64,000 bases of DNA. Source: Rhizobium esperanzae (lineage in GTDB: Bacteria; Pseudomonadota; Alphaproteobacteria; Rhizobiales; Rhizobiaceae). The stretch covers positions 310,001 to 374,000 of the forward strand of contig NZ_JACIFY010000003.1 of the NCBI RefSeq assembly GCF_014197615.1. Reading direction: 5' to 3'. Position numbers and translations under genes: made by a program. A model generated the notes under the pieces. That model saw only the letters and a program-made list of their open reading frames with translations. It did not search any database and was not told the DNA's origin. Shown one piece after another: positions 43,624-52,278 of the stretch (the stretch's first letter is position 1; every line of letters starts with the position of its first letter).

Positions 43624-45072
43624 TTACGTTGCCTTCGGCTTAAGCCGCAGCCTTGAGGGGCGTGTCAGTGCCCTCGGGTCCAGTATCTGGTCAATCAGTT
43701 CTGGCGAAAGTGTATGGTCGGCTTCCAGAACTTCCCGCATGGTCCGACCCGTCGCCAAGATTTCCTTGGCAATCGCCGCCGAACGCTCATAACCGATCAG
43801 CGACGTCAAAGCCGTCGCGAGCGCGGTTCCTGCCTCAAGATTCTGACGGCACCGTTCCTCATTGGCAACGATTCCGCGCACGCATTTCTCGTCAAGCGTT
43901 AGCAGAGCATTCGTCATCAGTGTCATCGATTGCAAGAGGTTGAAGACGATGACGGGCTCGAACGCGTTTAACTGCAACTGGCCGGCCTCGGCGGCCAAGG
44001 TGATGACAAGATCGGCGCCTATCACTTGAAAGGCCACCTGATTGACGACCTCCGGAATGACCGGGTTAACCTTTCCGGGCATAATCGATGAGCCTGGCTG
44101 CATTGGGGGGAGGCTGATTTCCCCCAAACCGCCGCGCGGGCCACTGGAGAGCAGCCGAAGATCGTTTGAGATTTTCGAGACCTTGACAGCAGTTCTCTTC
44201 AAGGTCCCAGAGAATAGAACGAAGGCGCCGGTGTCCCAGCAGGCCTCGACGAAGTCGCTTGCAGGGCGAAGTGATACACCGGCGATCCTGGCGAGCTCGG
44301 CGATCGCAAGCGCGGCGTAGCGGGGATCAGCTGTTATCCCAGTACCGATTGCCGTGCCGCCGAGATTGACCTCTTGAAGGAGGGCAGCAGCTTCTTCGAG
44401 CCTCTGGATATCCTCGCGTAGCGTCACAGCAAAGGCCATGAATTCCTGGCCGAGGGTCATCGGCACAGCGTCTTGCAGTTGGGTGCGGCCGAGCTTCACC
44501 ACCTCGCTGAACTGATGCGCCTTGACCTCGAAAGCGTCGGCAAGAGCCGAGATTGACGATGAGAGCTGCTTGTAGCTCAGGAGAAGGGCAAGCCTGATAG
44601 CTGTCGGATAGACGTCGTTGGTCGACTGGGAGAGATTTACGTCATTATTGGGGTGAACCACATCAAAGCGGCCGCGGGGCAAGCCGAGATGCTCGAGTGC
44701 CCTGTTGGCGACGACTTCGTTCATGTTCATGTTTGTGGACGTTCCCGCGCCACCTTGAAAGACATCGAGGGTAAACTGATCCGATAGAAGCCCCGCCGCG
44801 ATGTCGTCGCAGGCAAGTGCGATTGCATTACACTTGCCTTCCGGCAGATCGCCAAGCTCGAAGTTTGCGACGGCAGCGGCCCTCTTGACCAAGGCGAGCG
44901 CCTTGATGAACAGCGGGTAGTGTCCGATCGGAATTCCGGAGATTTGGAAGTTGCTCATCGCGCGGGCCGTTTGCGCTCCGAAATAGGCGGCCGCGGGCAC
45001 TTCGACAGAACCGAGCGAGTCATACTCGCTTCGGGTCTCGGCCGAGGTTGGGACAAGCGAACTTTCTTCCAT
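43624..45072 (-). CDS. aspA: Aspartate ammonia-lyase (aspartase)
   Basis: The 482-residue enzyme belongs to the aspartase/fumarase superfamily, with TRSEYDSLGSVEVP near the N-terminus and the signature GSSIMPGKVNP (about 324-334) on the catalytic loop. It should split L-aspartate to fumarate and ammonia; fumarase activity cannot be excluded by eye. ATG 45072 has GGAGA 8 bp upstream, whereas a frame to 45126 would run into the preceding terminator hairpin. It follows the aldehyde dehydrogenase gene across that terminator and leads directly into a HAD gene. Confidence 0.88.
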   Translation of the reverse strand: MEESSLVPTSAETRSEYDSLGSVEVPAAAYFGAQTARAMSNFQISGIPIGHYPLFIKALALVKRAAAVANFELGDLPEGKCNAIALACDDIAAGLLSDQFTLDVFQGGAGTSTNMNMNEVVANRALEHLGLPRGRFDVVHPNNDVNLSQSTNDVYPTAIRLALLLSYKQLSSSISALADAFEVKAHQFSEVVKLGRTQLQDAVPMTLGQEFMAFAVTLREDIQRLEEAAALLQEVNLGGTAIGTGITADPRYAALAIAELARIAGVSLRPASDFVEACWDTGAFVLFSGTLKRTAVKVSKISNDLRLLSSGPRGGLGEISLPPMQPGSSIMPGKVNPVIPEVVNQVAFQVIGADLVITLAAEAGQLQLNAFEPVIVFNLLQSMTLMTNALLTLDEKCVRGIVANEERCRQNLEAGTALATALTSLIGYERSAAIAKEILATGRTMREVLEADHTLSPELIDQILDPRALTRPSRLRLKPKAT

Positions 45073-45100
45073 GAAATATCTCCAATGCCTGATCACAAAA

Positions 45101-45131
45101 AGCTGGTGACGGGGACCGTCCGTCACCAGCT
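45101..45131 (-). terminator. Rho-independent terminator between aldehyde dehydrogenase and aspartase genes
   Basis: A perfect 12-bp stem (arms 45101-45112 and 45120-45131, 7-nt loop) is followed, reading leftward, by TTTTT. It sits only about 30 bp before the aspartase start, so it must either cut transcription down before aspA or act as an attenuator. Confidence 0.8.
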
Positions 45132-45181
45132 ACAGCCGCCTGGGAGGTGCAACGCTTCAAAGCGGCTGGGCCCGCCGGCTG

Positions 45182-46669
45182 TTAGTTCACCGTGTGCGGC
45201 AGCGCGTGCGGTCGTTTGCCGAGCTTGATGAAGATCGACTTCACCTCAGTGAACTCCAGAAGGCCGTCCATGCCGTTCTCTCGTCCGATACCGCTTTCCT
45301 TGTAGCCGCCGAACGGCATCTGCACACTGGTTTCAAGGAAGGTATTGACCGAGACGGTGCCGCTCTTGAGTTCGCGCGAGACCTGGATCGCCTTGTCGAT
45401 ATCCTTGGTCCAGACACCATTGCCGAGACCGTAATTGGTGTCGTTCGCAAGTTCGACAGCTTCGGCGACTGTTTTGAACGTGGTCACGGCGAGAACGGGC
45501 CCGAAAATTTCCTCGCGGAAGATCTTCATGTTAGGAGTGACATTCGAAAAGATCGTCGGAGCGACATAGAAGCCCTTGCCGAACGTGCTGTCAGTGAGGC
45601 GCTTGCCCCCAACTTCGAGTCTTGCGCCTTCCTCCAGTCCCGACTGGATATAGCCGAGCACTTTTTCCATGTGCTGTTCGTGAATCAGTGCGCCGAGGTC
45701 CGCGTCGGGGTCTTCAGGCAGTCCGATACGGATCTTCTTCGACCGTTCGACGAGCTTTGCGACAAATTCCTCGGCAACCGATTCCTCAATCAGCAGGCGG
45801 GTACCCTGCACGCATTCTTCGCCCTGGTTAAGGATATAGCCGAACAGCACGCCATCGAGAGCGGCATCAATATCGGCGTCGGCAAAGACGACGTTTGCCG
45901 CCTTGCCGCCGAGTTCCAGACCGACGCGCTTCATCTGCTCGGCCGCGCGGGCTGCAATACGCTTCCCGACCGCGGTCGATCCGGTGAAAGAGATCATATC
46001 GACGCCGCGATGGCCCGTCAGCGCCTCGCCGACGGCTTTGCCGGATCCAGTCACGACGTTGATGACGCCATTCGGAATCCCCGCTTCCCTGGCGAGCGCG
46101 GCAATCTCGAGCGTGGTGCTCGACGTCAGCTCCGACGGTTTGATCACCGCCGTGCATCCTGCCGCAAGCGCGTAGGGCAGTTTCTGAAACAGAGTCACAA
46201 GCGGGAAGTTCCAAGGCGTGATCATGGCGATGACGCCACGCGGCTCTCGCACTACCAGGCCCAGATTGGCATCGCCGGCGTTGTTGACGAGGTCGCTCGG
46301 GATCTGCCAAGCGAGCGCGGCGGCATAACGGGCAAGCTCGATCGACCATTCCGTTTCGCCCTTGCCGAAGCGGATCGGCTTGCCGACCTCCTCGGCTTCC
46401 ATCTTCGCCAGCTTGTCCGTGTCGCGCACTAGCAGCTCGATCCACCGGCCGATGGCCTTGGCGCGCTCCGACCCTGGTAGCGCCGACCAGATCGAACGGT
46501 CGTCGAAGGCCTTTCTCGCCGCCTTCACCGCGAGATCGACTTCCTTCTCGCCGCTGTTGGCGAAGCGGGCGAGAAGCTCGCCATTGGCGGGAGAGGTCCT
46601 CTCGACGGTAGCGGAGGTCTTGACCCAGGATCCGTCGATCCAGTTCCCATACTCGCGGACATTCGTCAT
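45182..46669 (-). CDS. NAD(P)-dependent aldehyde dehydrogenase
   Basis: The 495-residue enzyme has the full ALDH set: TPWNFP (151-156 region), KPSE cofactor motif (177-180), general base Glu252 in LELGGK and nucleophile Cys286 in GEECVQG. It resembles betaine-aldehyde or broad-range aldehyde dehydrogenases. It follows the ATPase of a CUT1 sugar importer by 28 bp, so it probably oxidises an aldehyde derived from the imported compound, perhaps produced by one of the nearby GMC dehydrogenases. A strong terminator follows it. Confidence 0.93.
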   Translation of the reverse strand: MTNVREYGNWIDGSWVKTSATVERTSPANGELLARFANSGEKEVDLAVKAARKAFDDRSIWSALPGSERAKAIGRWIELLVRDTDKLAKMEAEEVGKPIRFGKGETEWSIELARYAAALAWQIPSDLVNNAGDANLGLVVREPRGVIAMITPWNFPLVTLFQKLPYALAAGCTAVIKPSELTSSTTLEIAALAREAGIPNGVINVVTGSGKAVGEALTGHRGVDMISFTGSTAVGKRIAARAAEQMKRVGLELGGKAANVVFADADIDAALDGVLFGYILNQGEECVQGTRLLIEESVAEEFVAKLVERSKKIRIGLPEDPDADLGALIHEQHMEKVLGYIQSGLEEGARLEVGGKRLTDSTFGKGFYVAPTIFSNVTPNMKIFREEIFGPVLAVTTFKTVAEAVELANDTNYGLGNGVWTKDIDKAIQVSRELKSGTVSVNTFLETSVQMPFGGYKESGIGRENGMDGLLEFTEVKSIFIKLGKRPHALPHTVN

Positions 46670-46697
46670 CGTCTTTCCTTTGCTCGGGAGGGTTCGA

Positions 46698-47783
46698 TTA
46701 CTGGCGGACTACCACATCGTCATTGGCAACGACACGCAGCAGTTCGGAGGGTGCCGCGACGCCGATCGTATCGCCGGCCCGGACCTGTGTGCGATCGGTG
46801 ACGATCACGAACCTGACGTCGCCGACGCTTACATAGATATTGGTCGTCTGACCAAGCGGTTCCACTAGCTCCACCAGCGCGTCGGTCGAACCCGCCGTGC
46901 CGGCGGCGGTGACCACCAGATGTTCCGGACGGATGCCGAGAAGGAGACCGCCCTTTGCGTCCACGCTCTTGGCGGCGAAGGATCGCTCCTGCTCCGACAG
47001 GGAATGCGCAAACCCGGGGATCACACAGGTTACCGCCGATCCAGAGTGCAGCCGCGCCGGGAAGAGGTTCATCGGAGGAGAGCCGATGAATTCGGCAACG
47101 AACCTGGTTTTCGGACGATCATAGACCTCGAGCGGAGACGCGACCTGCACCATGTTGCCCTTGCTCATGACGGCGATGCGGTCGGCCATTGCCATCGCTT
47201 CGATCTGGTCATGGGTGACGTAAATCGTGGTAATTCCGAGATTGGTGACGAGCTTCTTGATTTCCGTGCGCATGACGGCGCGCAATTTGGCGTCGAGGTT
47301 GGAAAGTGGTTCGTCCATCAGGAAGACCTTCGGATTGCGCACAAGAGCTCGGGCGAGCGACACGCGCTGACGCTGGCCACCCGACAATTGCGACGGCTTG
47401 CGCTGAAGATATTCATGCAGCCCGAGCTTCTCGGCGGTCTCCTCCACCTTACGACGGCGGTTCGCCTGATCGAGTTTGCGGATTTTCAGGGGGAACTCGA
47501 TGTTCTTGAAGACCGTCATGTTCGGATAGAGACCGTAGTCCTGGAAGGCCATAGCGATATCGCGATGGCGCGGCTCGGCATAGGTCATGTCAGCGCCATT
47601 GATGCTGATGCGACCGGAGGTCGGCAGTTCAAGGCCTGCGACCATGCGCAGCGTCGTCGTCTTGCCGCAACCGGAGGGGCCGAGCATGCAGAAGAATTCT
47701 CCATCCTTGATATCGACGGAAACGCCGTTGACGACGCGTAGCGCACCGAACTGCTTGGTGACGGTATCGATATGAATAGCCAT
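46698..47783 (-). CDS. CUT1 sugar ABC transporter ATP-binding protein (MalK/UgpC type)
   Basis: The 361-residue ATPase has Walker A GPSGCGKTT (35-43), Q-loop in AFQDYGLYPNM, signature LSGGQRQR (about 135-142), Walker B VFLMDEPLSNLD and H-loop VTHDQIEA. A C-terminal OB/TOBE regulatory domain follows (GIRPEHL). ATG 47783 has GGAG upstream and is the standard N-terminus; a longer frame to 48095 only overlaps the permease gene. It energises the importer encoded just upstream, with an 11-bp gap. Confidence 0.93.
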   Translation of the reverse strand: MAIHIDTVTKQFGALRVVNGVSVDIKDGEFFCMLGPSGCGKTTTLRMVAGLELPTSGRISINGADMTYAEPRHRDIAMAFQDYGLYPNMTVFKNIEFPLKIRKLDQANRRRKVEETAEKLGLHEYLQRKPSQLSGGQRQRVSLARALVRNPKVFLMDEPLSNLDAKLRAVMRTEIKKLVTNLGITTIYVTHDQIEAMAMADRIAVMSKGNMVQVASPLEVYDRPKTRFVAEFIGSPPMNLFPARLHSGSAVTCVIPGFAHSLSEQERSFAAKSVDAKGGLLLGIRPEHLVVTAAGTAGSTDALVELVEPLGQTTNIYVSVGDVRFVIVTDRTQVRAGDTIGVAAPSELLRVVANDDVVVRQ

Positions 47784-47794
47784 GACTGGGCTCC

Positions 47795-48634
47795 TTAACC
47801 TTTGACTGCGCCGAGCGTCAGGCCGCGCACGAGGTAACGTTGCATGAGAAGGACGAGAACGACGACGGGCAGCGACATGACGACGCCTGCCGCCGAGGCC
47901 AGTCCCCAGGCGATCGCCTTCGGCTTGATCGCATTGGCTGCAATGACCGGCAGGGTCTTGGCCTCTTGCGAGGTCAGCATGCTGGCCAGCAGGAATTCGT
48001 TCCAGGCGAACATGAAGACGATGACCATGGTCGCTGCAAGACCAGGCAGAAGCAGCGGCAGGGTTACCCGCCAGAAAGTCTCGAATCGACTGCATCCGTC
48101 GATCATCGCGGCTTCTTCGATCGACTGCGGAATGTCCTGGATAAAGACGCGCATGACCCAGACAACGAAGGGCAGCCCCGAAAGCGCATAAGCAGCCGTC
48201 AGGAGCCAGGGCGTATCGAAAATGCCCATCTGCCGCGCGATGATGAACATCGGGATGACCGAAACGATCGGCGGTAGCATGCGGATCGAGAGGATTTCGA
48301 ATGCCAAGATTTCCTTGCCTTTGATCTCGAACCTGGCAAGCGCATAAGCGGCCATGGTGCCAGCCGCCATTGCGATACAGGTGGACATGCCGACGATCAG
48401 CGCACTGTTGATCAGGGCGTCCCAGGCATTGAGCTCAGTGAAGAGTTGTCGATAATTGTCGAACGTCGGACGGAACGACCAGATCGGCGGATAGGCGGAG
48501 ATGTCCACTTCGGATTTGAAGGAAGAGGAAGCCATCCAGTAGATCGGGAACGCGAAAAACAATGCTGCGGCGATTGCGAGCACATAGGCGGTGACGCCGC
48601 TGACGCCCTTCTTGATAAATCTTGCGCTAGACAT
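47795..48634 (-). CDS. CUT1 sugar ABC transporter permease (MalG type)
   Basis: The 279-residue membrane protein has six hydrophobic segments, the periplasmic KSEVDISAYPP start, and the EAA loop EEAAMIDGCSRFETFWRVTLP (about 190-210) that contacts the MalK-type ATPase. ATG 48634 gives the normal short cytoplasmic lead before the first helix. It lies 11 bp after the MalF-type gene and 11 bp before the ATPase gene. Confidence 0.92.
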   Translation of the reverse strand: MSSARFIKKGVSGVTAYVLAIAAALFFAFPIYWMASSSFKSEVDISAYPPIWSFRPTFDNYRQLFTELNAWDALINSALIVGMSTCIAMAAGTMAAYALARFEIKGKEILAFEILSIRMLPPIVSVIPMFIIARQMGIFDTPWLLTAAYALSGLPFVVWVMRVFIQDIPQSIEEAAMIDGCSRFETFWRVTLPLLLPGLAATMVIVFMFAWNEFLLASMLTSQEAKTLPVIAANAIKPKAIAWGLASAAGVVMSLPVVVLVLLMQRYLVRGLTLGAVKG

Positions 48635-48645
48635 CGTCGCGCTCC

Positions 48646-49593
48646 TCAACGGTTTTCTTTGTCGGCAACCAGCTTGAGGAAGCCGGTCACGTTGACGAAG
48701 ACGATGACAATAAGAAGGACAATCACCAACGCGACCCACGACAGAGCCGATCCGTAGCCGAGATCGAAGATACGGAAATTGACGCGCTGGAGGTAAACGC
48801 TGAGCAGGTCTGTTGCGAAGTCAGGACCGCCACGCGTAATGATATAGACGGTGTCGTAGGTGCGGAATGCATCGACGATGCGCAGGAGCGTAGCGATGAC
48901 GATCACCGGCTTCAGCATCGGCAATGTTACGTGGACGAAGGTACTGAGATGCCCGGCGCCATCGATCTGAGCAGCCTCGAAGGGGCTGCGCGGCAGCGAG
49001 CGAAGACCTGCAAAAATGATGATGAACATAAACGGCGTCCACTGCCAAACGTCCACGAGGATCACAGACGCCAGCGCGCCGCTTGGCGAGCCTGCCCATG
49101 CGAGCGGCGCAATCCCGATAAAGGACAACAGGTAGTTCAGGATGCCAAGATCAGGCATCATCATCGTACGCCAGACGATACCGACCGCGATCGGTGTAAT
49201 CAGCATCGGAATGAGAAGGAAAGTCCGCAGGAACAGAAAACCAGGCCTGTTCTGATTGAACAGAAGGGATAGCAGGACCGCCAGCGTCAGCGAAATAGAG
49301 ACGCTGACTGCTGTGAACAGGAGTGTCAGAGCGACCGAGTGCCAAAACTGGCCATCGCTGAAGGCGCGTACATAGTTGCCGACGCCGATGATGGAGTAAC
49401 TCGTACCGAACGTCGGATTGTAGTTCGTCAGCGAGATGTAGAGGGAGTGCAACAGCGGATACAAGCCCACCACGTTCATGATGATGAGGGTCGGCGCAAG
49501 CAGCAGCCACTGCACATTCTTCTCGCCCGCGCGAACCGCCTTCGTCGCGCCGATTGCTGCCGGTGAAACGCCGATGGACCCAGCTTTGGCCAT
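48646..49593 (-). CDS. CUT1 sugar ABC transporter permease (MalF type)
   Basis: The 315-residue membrane protein has six or so hydrophobic segments, the first near 28-50, and an EAA loop FEAAQIDGAGHLSTFVHVTLP (about 215-235). It pairs with the next permease. ATG 49593 has AGGAAA upstream; an upstream frame to 49644 would overlap the intercistronic hairpin. It is the second gene of the operon, after the binding protein. Confidence 0.92.
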   Translation of the reverse strand: MAKAGSIGVSPAAIGATKAVRAGEKNVQWLLLAPTLIIMNVVGLYPLLHSLYISLTNYNPTFGTSYSIIGVGNYVRAFSDGQFWHSVALTLLFTAVSVSISLTLAVLLSLLFNQNRPGFLFLRTFLLIPMLITPIAVGIVWRTMMMPDLGILNYLLSFIGIAPLAWAGSPSGALASVILVDVWQWTPFMFIIIFAGLRSLPRSPFEAAQIDGAGHLSTFVHVTLPMLKPVIVIATLLRIVDAFRTYDTVYIITRGGPDFATDLLSVYLQRVNFRIFDLGYGSALSWVALVIVLLIVIVFVNVTGFLKLVADKENR

Positions 49594-49613
49594 AACAGAT
49601 TTCCTTCCAGGAG

Positions 49614-49639
49614 GGTCACGGCAGCTAAGTGCCGTGACC
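49614..49639 (-). terminator. Hairpin between binding-protein and permease genes
   Basis: A perfect 10-bp stem (arms 49614-49623 and 49630-49639, 6-nt loop) fills most of the 61-bp gap after the binding-protein stop. No T-run follows on the leftward strand, so partial termination or 3'-end protection is likely. Confidence 0.65.
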
Positions 49640-49654
49640 GACAAAAGTTAGCAG

Positions 49655-50962
49655 TTAGGATCGGATGACGGAGGCCAGTGCCTTCTCGGCATCGTCCATG
49701 GCTTCTTGCGGTGTCTTGCGCCCATTTACTCCGGCGAGGATGTTTTCATAAAGCACGCGCTGTACCTCGACGGCGTTGGTGAGCCGGTAAGGCGGAATGC
49801 TGACCGGCGATGTTCCCCGCGTCTTGAAATCGCGGAACGCCTTGAGCATCGGGACTTTCGCCAGCACTTCGTCACTGTCGATGTCGGACTGGAGGCAAAG
49901 AGACGACTCGCCGCCCTCGCGGAAGAGCTTGTAGGCTTCGCCTTCACTCATCCACTTGAGGAACTTGTAGGCTTCTGCCTTGTTTTCGGACGCCGCGTTG
50001 ATGAGGATCGACCAGCCGCCGATCATGGACTGCTGGAATTTTTCCGTCGGCGCGACGGTATATCCGAATTTGCCTTTGTGGGGGCCATCCTCGATGCCGA
50101 CGATAACATCGGACCAGGTCACCATCATTGCGGCCTTGCCCTGCTGCATTGTGGAGGATCCTTCGGCGTAGTCAAAACCTTCGACGCCCTTCGGCGTGAA
50201 CGGCAGGACTTCACGCAGCCGTTCGATCGCACGGGCGCCCTGACCTTCGCTGTTGAAGACCAACTTGTTGTTTTCGTCGAGAACGCCGTCATCATGCGGC
50301 GCAATCTTCGTCATTCCCATGAGGCGGCTGCCCCAGTCACCGCTCATGTGCGCGTCCTGGCCGCCCAGCATGAGGACGTTCCCGGCCACGTCGTCGGAAT
50401 GGAGCTTCTGTGCCGCGTCCCGATACTCATCCCATGTTTCCGGAGCCTTGGTGATGCCCGCCTTCTCGAAGAGATCCTTGCGATAGACAAAGACAGGTGT
50501 CGTCATTGCTACCGGAAGCCCCCAGCGCTTACCCTCGTATTCCGTATATTGGGTTGACGCGGGCGAAAGTTTGTCGACGGTGATTTCCGGCAAAGAGCTG
50601 TCCTCCGCGCGAATGTCGTCGAACGAACTCGCCCAGCCGTTGCGCAGCGGCTGACGAATCCAAAGATTGTCCGTCGTGAAGATATCGAAAGTGGTGGAGC
50701 CCTGGCTGAGTTCGATCAGCAGCTTTTCGTAATGCGCTTCGTAGGCATTGGACTCACCGGTGATTTTCGCGCCCGTATAAGCGTTGGCGACGCTGCCCGT
50801 CAGAGCATTCGACCAGGCGACGTTGCTGTTGAGGATATTGACAGCCGCCGCAGCGGCAAAGCCGCGACCTGCCGGGAGCAATGCATAGGCTGCAGCACCT
50901 GCCGCCAGCGTGCGCATCAATGCGCGGCGAGACAGTTCACTGGAAAATGGCCCTTGTGTCAT
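49655..50962 (-). CDS. CUT1 sugar ABC transporter substrate-binding protein
   Basis: The 435-residue precursor starts with a twin-arginine-like signal ([19 protein letters not shown]) and an alanine-rich cleavage region near 38-40. The mature part matches family 1 extracellular binding proteins for oligosaccharides, polyols or glycerol-phosphate-like ligands ([33 protein letters not shown]). It is the first gene of a leftward operon with two permeases, an ATPase and an aldehyde dehydrogenase. A GTAAACGTTTTC operator lies 55-66 bp upstream, facing the LacI gene. Confidence 0.91.
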   Translation of the reverse strand: MTQGPFSSELSRRALMRTLAAGAAAYALLPAGRGFAAAAAVNILNSNVAWSNALTGSVANAYTGAKITGESNAYEAHYEKLLIELSQGSTTFDIFTTDNLWIRQPLRNGWASSFDDIRAEDSSLPEITVDKLSPASTQYTEYEGKRWGLPVAMTTPVFVYRKDLFEKAGITKAPETWDEYRDAAQKLHSDDVAGNVLMLGGQDAHMSGDWGSRLMGMTKIAPHDDGVLDENNKLVFNSEGQGARAIERLREVLPFTPKGVEGFDYAEGSSTMQQGKAAMMVTWSDVIVGIEDGPHKGKFGYTVAPTEKFQQSMIGGWSILINAASENKAEAYKFLKWMSEGEAYKLFREGGESSLCLQSDIDSDEVLAKVPMLKAFRDFKTRGTSPVSIPPYRLTNAVEVQRVLYENILAGVNGRKTPQEAMDDAEKALASVIRS

Positions 50963-51016
50963 ATCAGTTCCCCTAATTTTTGAAGGACGTTCTCGGCGGC
51001 TTTTCCGTCGTATCGA

Positions 51017-51028
51017 GTAAACGTTTTC
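51017..51028. promoter_or_regulatory. LacI-type operator (GTAAACGTTTTC) before CUT1 importer
   Basis: An exact reverse complement of GAAAACGTTTAC. It is followed by a further half-site-like ACGTAAAC, in the divergent region between the importer operon and the LacI gene. Confidence 0.65.
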
Positions 51029-51152
51029 ACGTAAACACCAGCCTTGTGCTTTGTCAATGCAGTTTTTGTGGACGTATTCAACTTATTTAAATATAAACAG
51101 GCTCCACCTTGGCCTGTTGAGCGCGCTGAGACACAAGGAGCCATGAGCTATC

Positions 51153-52199
51153 ATGAAGAAAATACCAGAAAATTTGAAGCGTGCCACGATCCACGATGTC
51201 GCGAGGGTCGCAAACGTATCGATCGCGACCGTTTCGCGGGTGCTGAACAAGCCCGAGAATGTGAACCGTGAGATGTACGATCGGGTGATGGCGGCGGCTT
51301 CGCAGCTCGGATATACAACGAATTCCGCCGGAAAAGCCCTCAAAATCGCTCGAACAAGGACAATCGGGACGCTTTTGCCGCGGCTTGACGATCCGATCTT
51401 CTCTGAAATTGCACATGGCGTCCAGGAAACGCTCTTCGCCAACGACTATGTGGGCTTTCTTCAGACTTCAGGTTACGACAACAGCCGGATATTCGATGCT
51501 GTATTTCGTTTATTGAATCGTGGAGCCGAGGGATTACTTATATTTGGTCGAATTGATGATGACAAGTTACTTGCTTTTATTAAGAATAACCAGGTTCCGA
51601 TCATACAAATCTATTCCTATCTTGAAGGCAACCCGATTCCTTCTGTCGGCATCGACAATTACGCCTCCACGCAAAAGATCGCGCAGTTGATGCTGCAGCT
51701 CGGGCATCGTGATATCGCGCATATTTCAGGGCCGACCAAGGGCAACGACCGTCAGCAATCGCGACGCAAGGCCTATGAGGATATGATGCAGGCCAACGGG
51801 CTGAAGACGACGGCCCAGATGGTGCAGCCTGGTTATACGATCAATGACGCCGGCCAGGCATTCCGCAGAATTCTTGAAGAAAATCCGAAAGTTACGGCTG
51901 TCATCTGCGCGACGGATCTGCTCGCCTGCGGCGTCCTTGCCGAATGCCGCAAGCTCGGAATCAGCGTCCCGAACGAAATGTCCGTCTCGGGTTTCGAGGA
52001 TGTTGCCTTCGCCTCACTGCTTTACCAGCCGCTGACGACGCTTGCGGTTCCCTCAGGCGATATGGGCCGCTATGCCGCACGCGCCATGATCGCGAATCTT
52101 GAGGAAGGTCAGAAGCTAACGTCGATGCAATTCGAAACAAGCCTCATCATGCGCGACTCCATCGCACGTGCTCCGAGCGGCTCGAACAGGGCCGCTTGA
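51153..52199 (+). CDS. LacI-family transcriptional regulator at the centre of the catabolic locus
   Basis: The 348-residue protein has a LacI HTH (ATIHDVARVANVSIATVSRV, about 11-30), a hinge and a sugar-sensor domain (GTLLPRLDDPIFSEIAHGVQ, LGHRDIAHISGP, EMSVSGFEDVAFA). Consensus GAAAACGTTTAC-type operators flank the gene on both sides, one before the leftward importer-dehydrogenase operon and one before the rightward epimerase-type operon. It is therefore the best candidate repressor of both arms, and perhaps of the other seven sites. AAGGAG lies 12 bp before the ATG. Confidence 0.92.
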   Translation: MKKIPENLKRATIHDVARVANVSIATVSRVLNKPENVNREMYDRVMAAASQLGYTTNSAGKALKIARTRTIGTLLPRLDDPIFSEIAHGVQETLFANDYVGFLQTSGYDNSRIFDAVFRLLNRGAEGLLIFGRIDDDKLLAFIKNNQVPIIQIYSYLEGNPIPSVGIDNYASTQKIAQLMLQLGHRDIAHISGPTKGNDRQQSRRKAYEDMMQANGLKTTAQMVQPGYTINDAGQAFRRILEENPKVTAVICATDLLACGVLAECRKLGISVPNEMSVSGFEDVAFASLLYQPLTTLAVPSGDMGRYAARAMIANLEEGQKLTSMQFETSLIMRDSIARAPSGSNRAA

Positions 52200-52209
52200 C
52201 GCATTTCCA

Positions 52210-52221
52210 GAAAACGTTTAC
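52210..52221. promoter_or_regulatory. LacI-type operator (GAAAACGTTTAC) before rightward catabolic operon
   Basis: An exact consensus copy, 11 bp after the LacI stop and 58 bp before the proline-racemase-family gene. Confidence 0.65.
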
Positions 52222-52278
52222 TTCTTTTCTCGATCAAGGAGACTGTAGTTTCGAATTGCGGGAAAAAGGGGTCTGGAG

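Noticed and set aside
45194..46432. 412-codon plus-strand open frame
   Set aside because: Antisense of the aldehyde dehydrogenase, whose catalytic Glu and Cys are both present.
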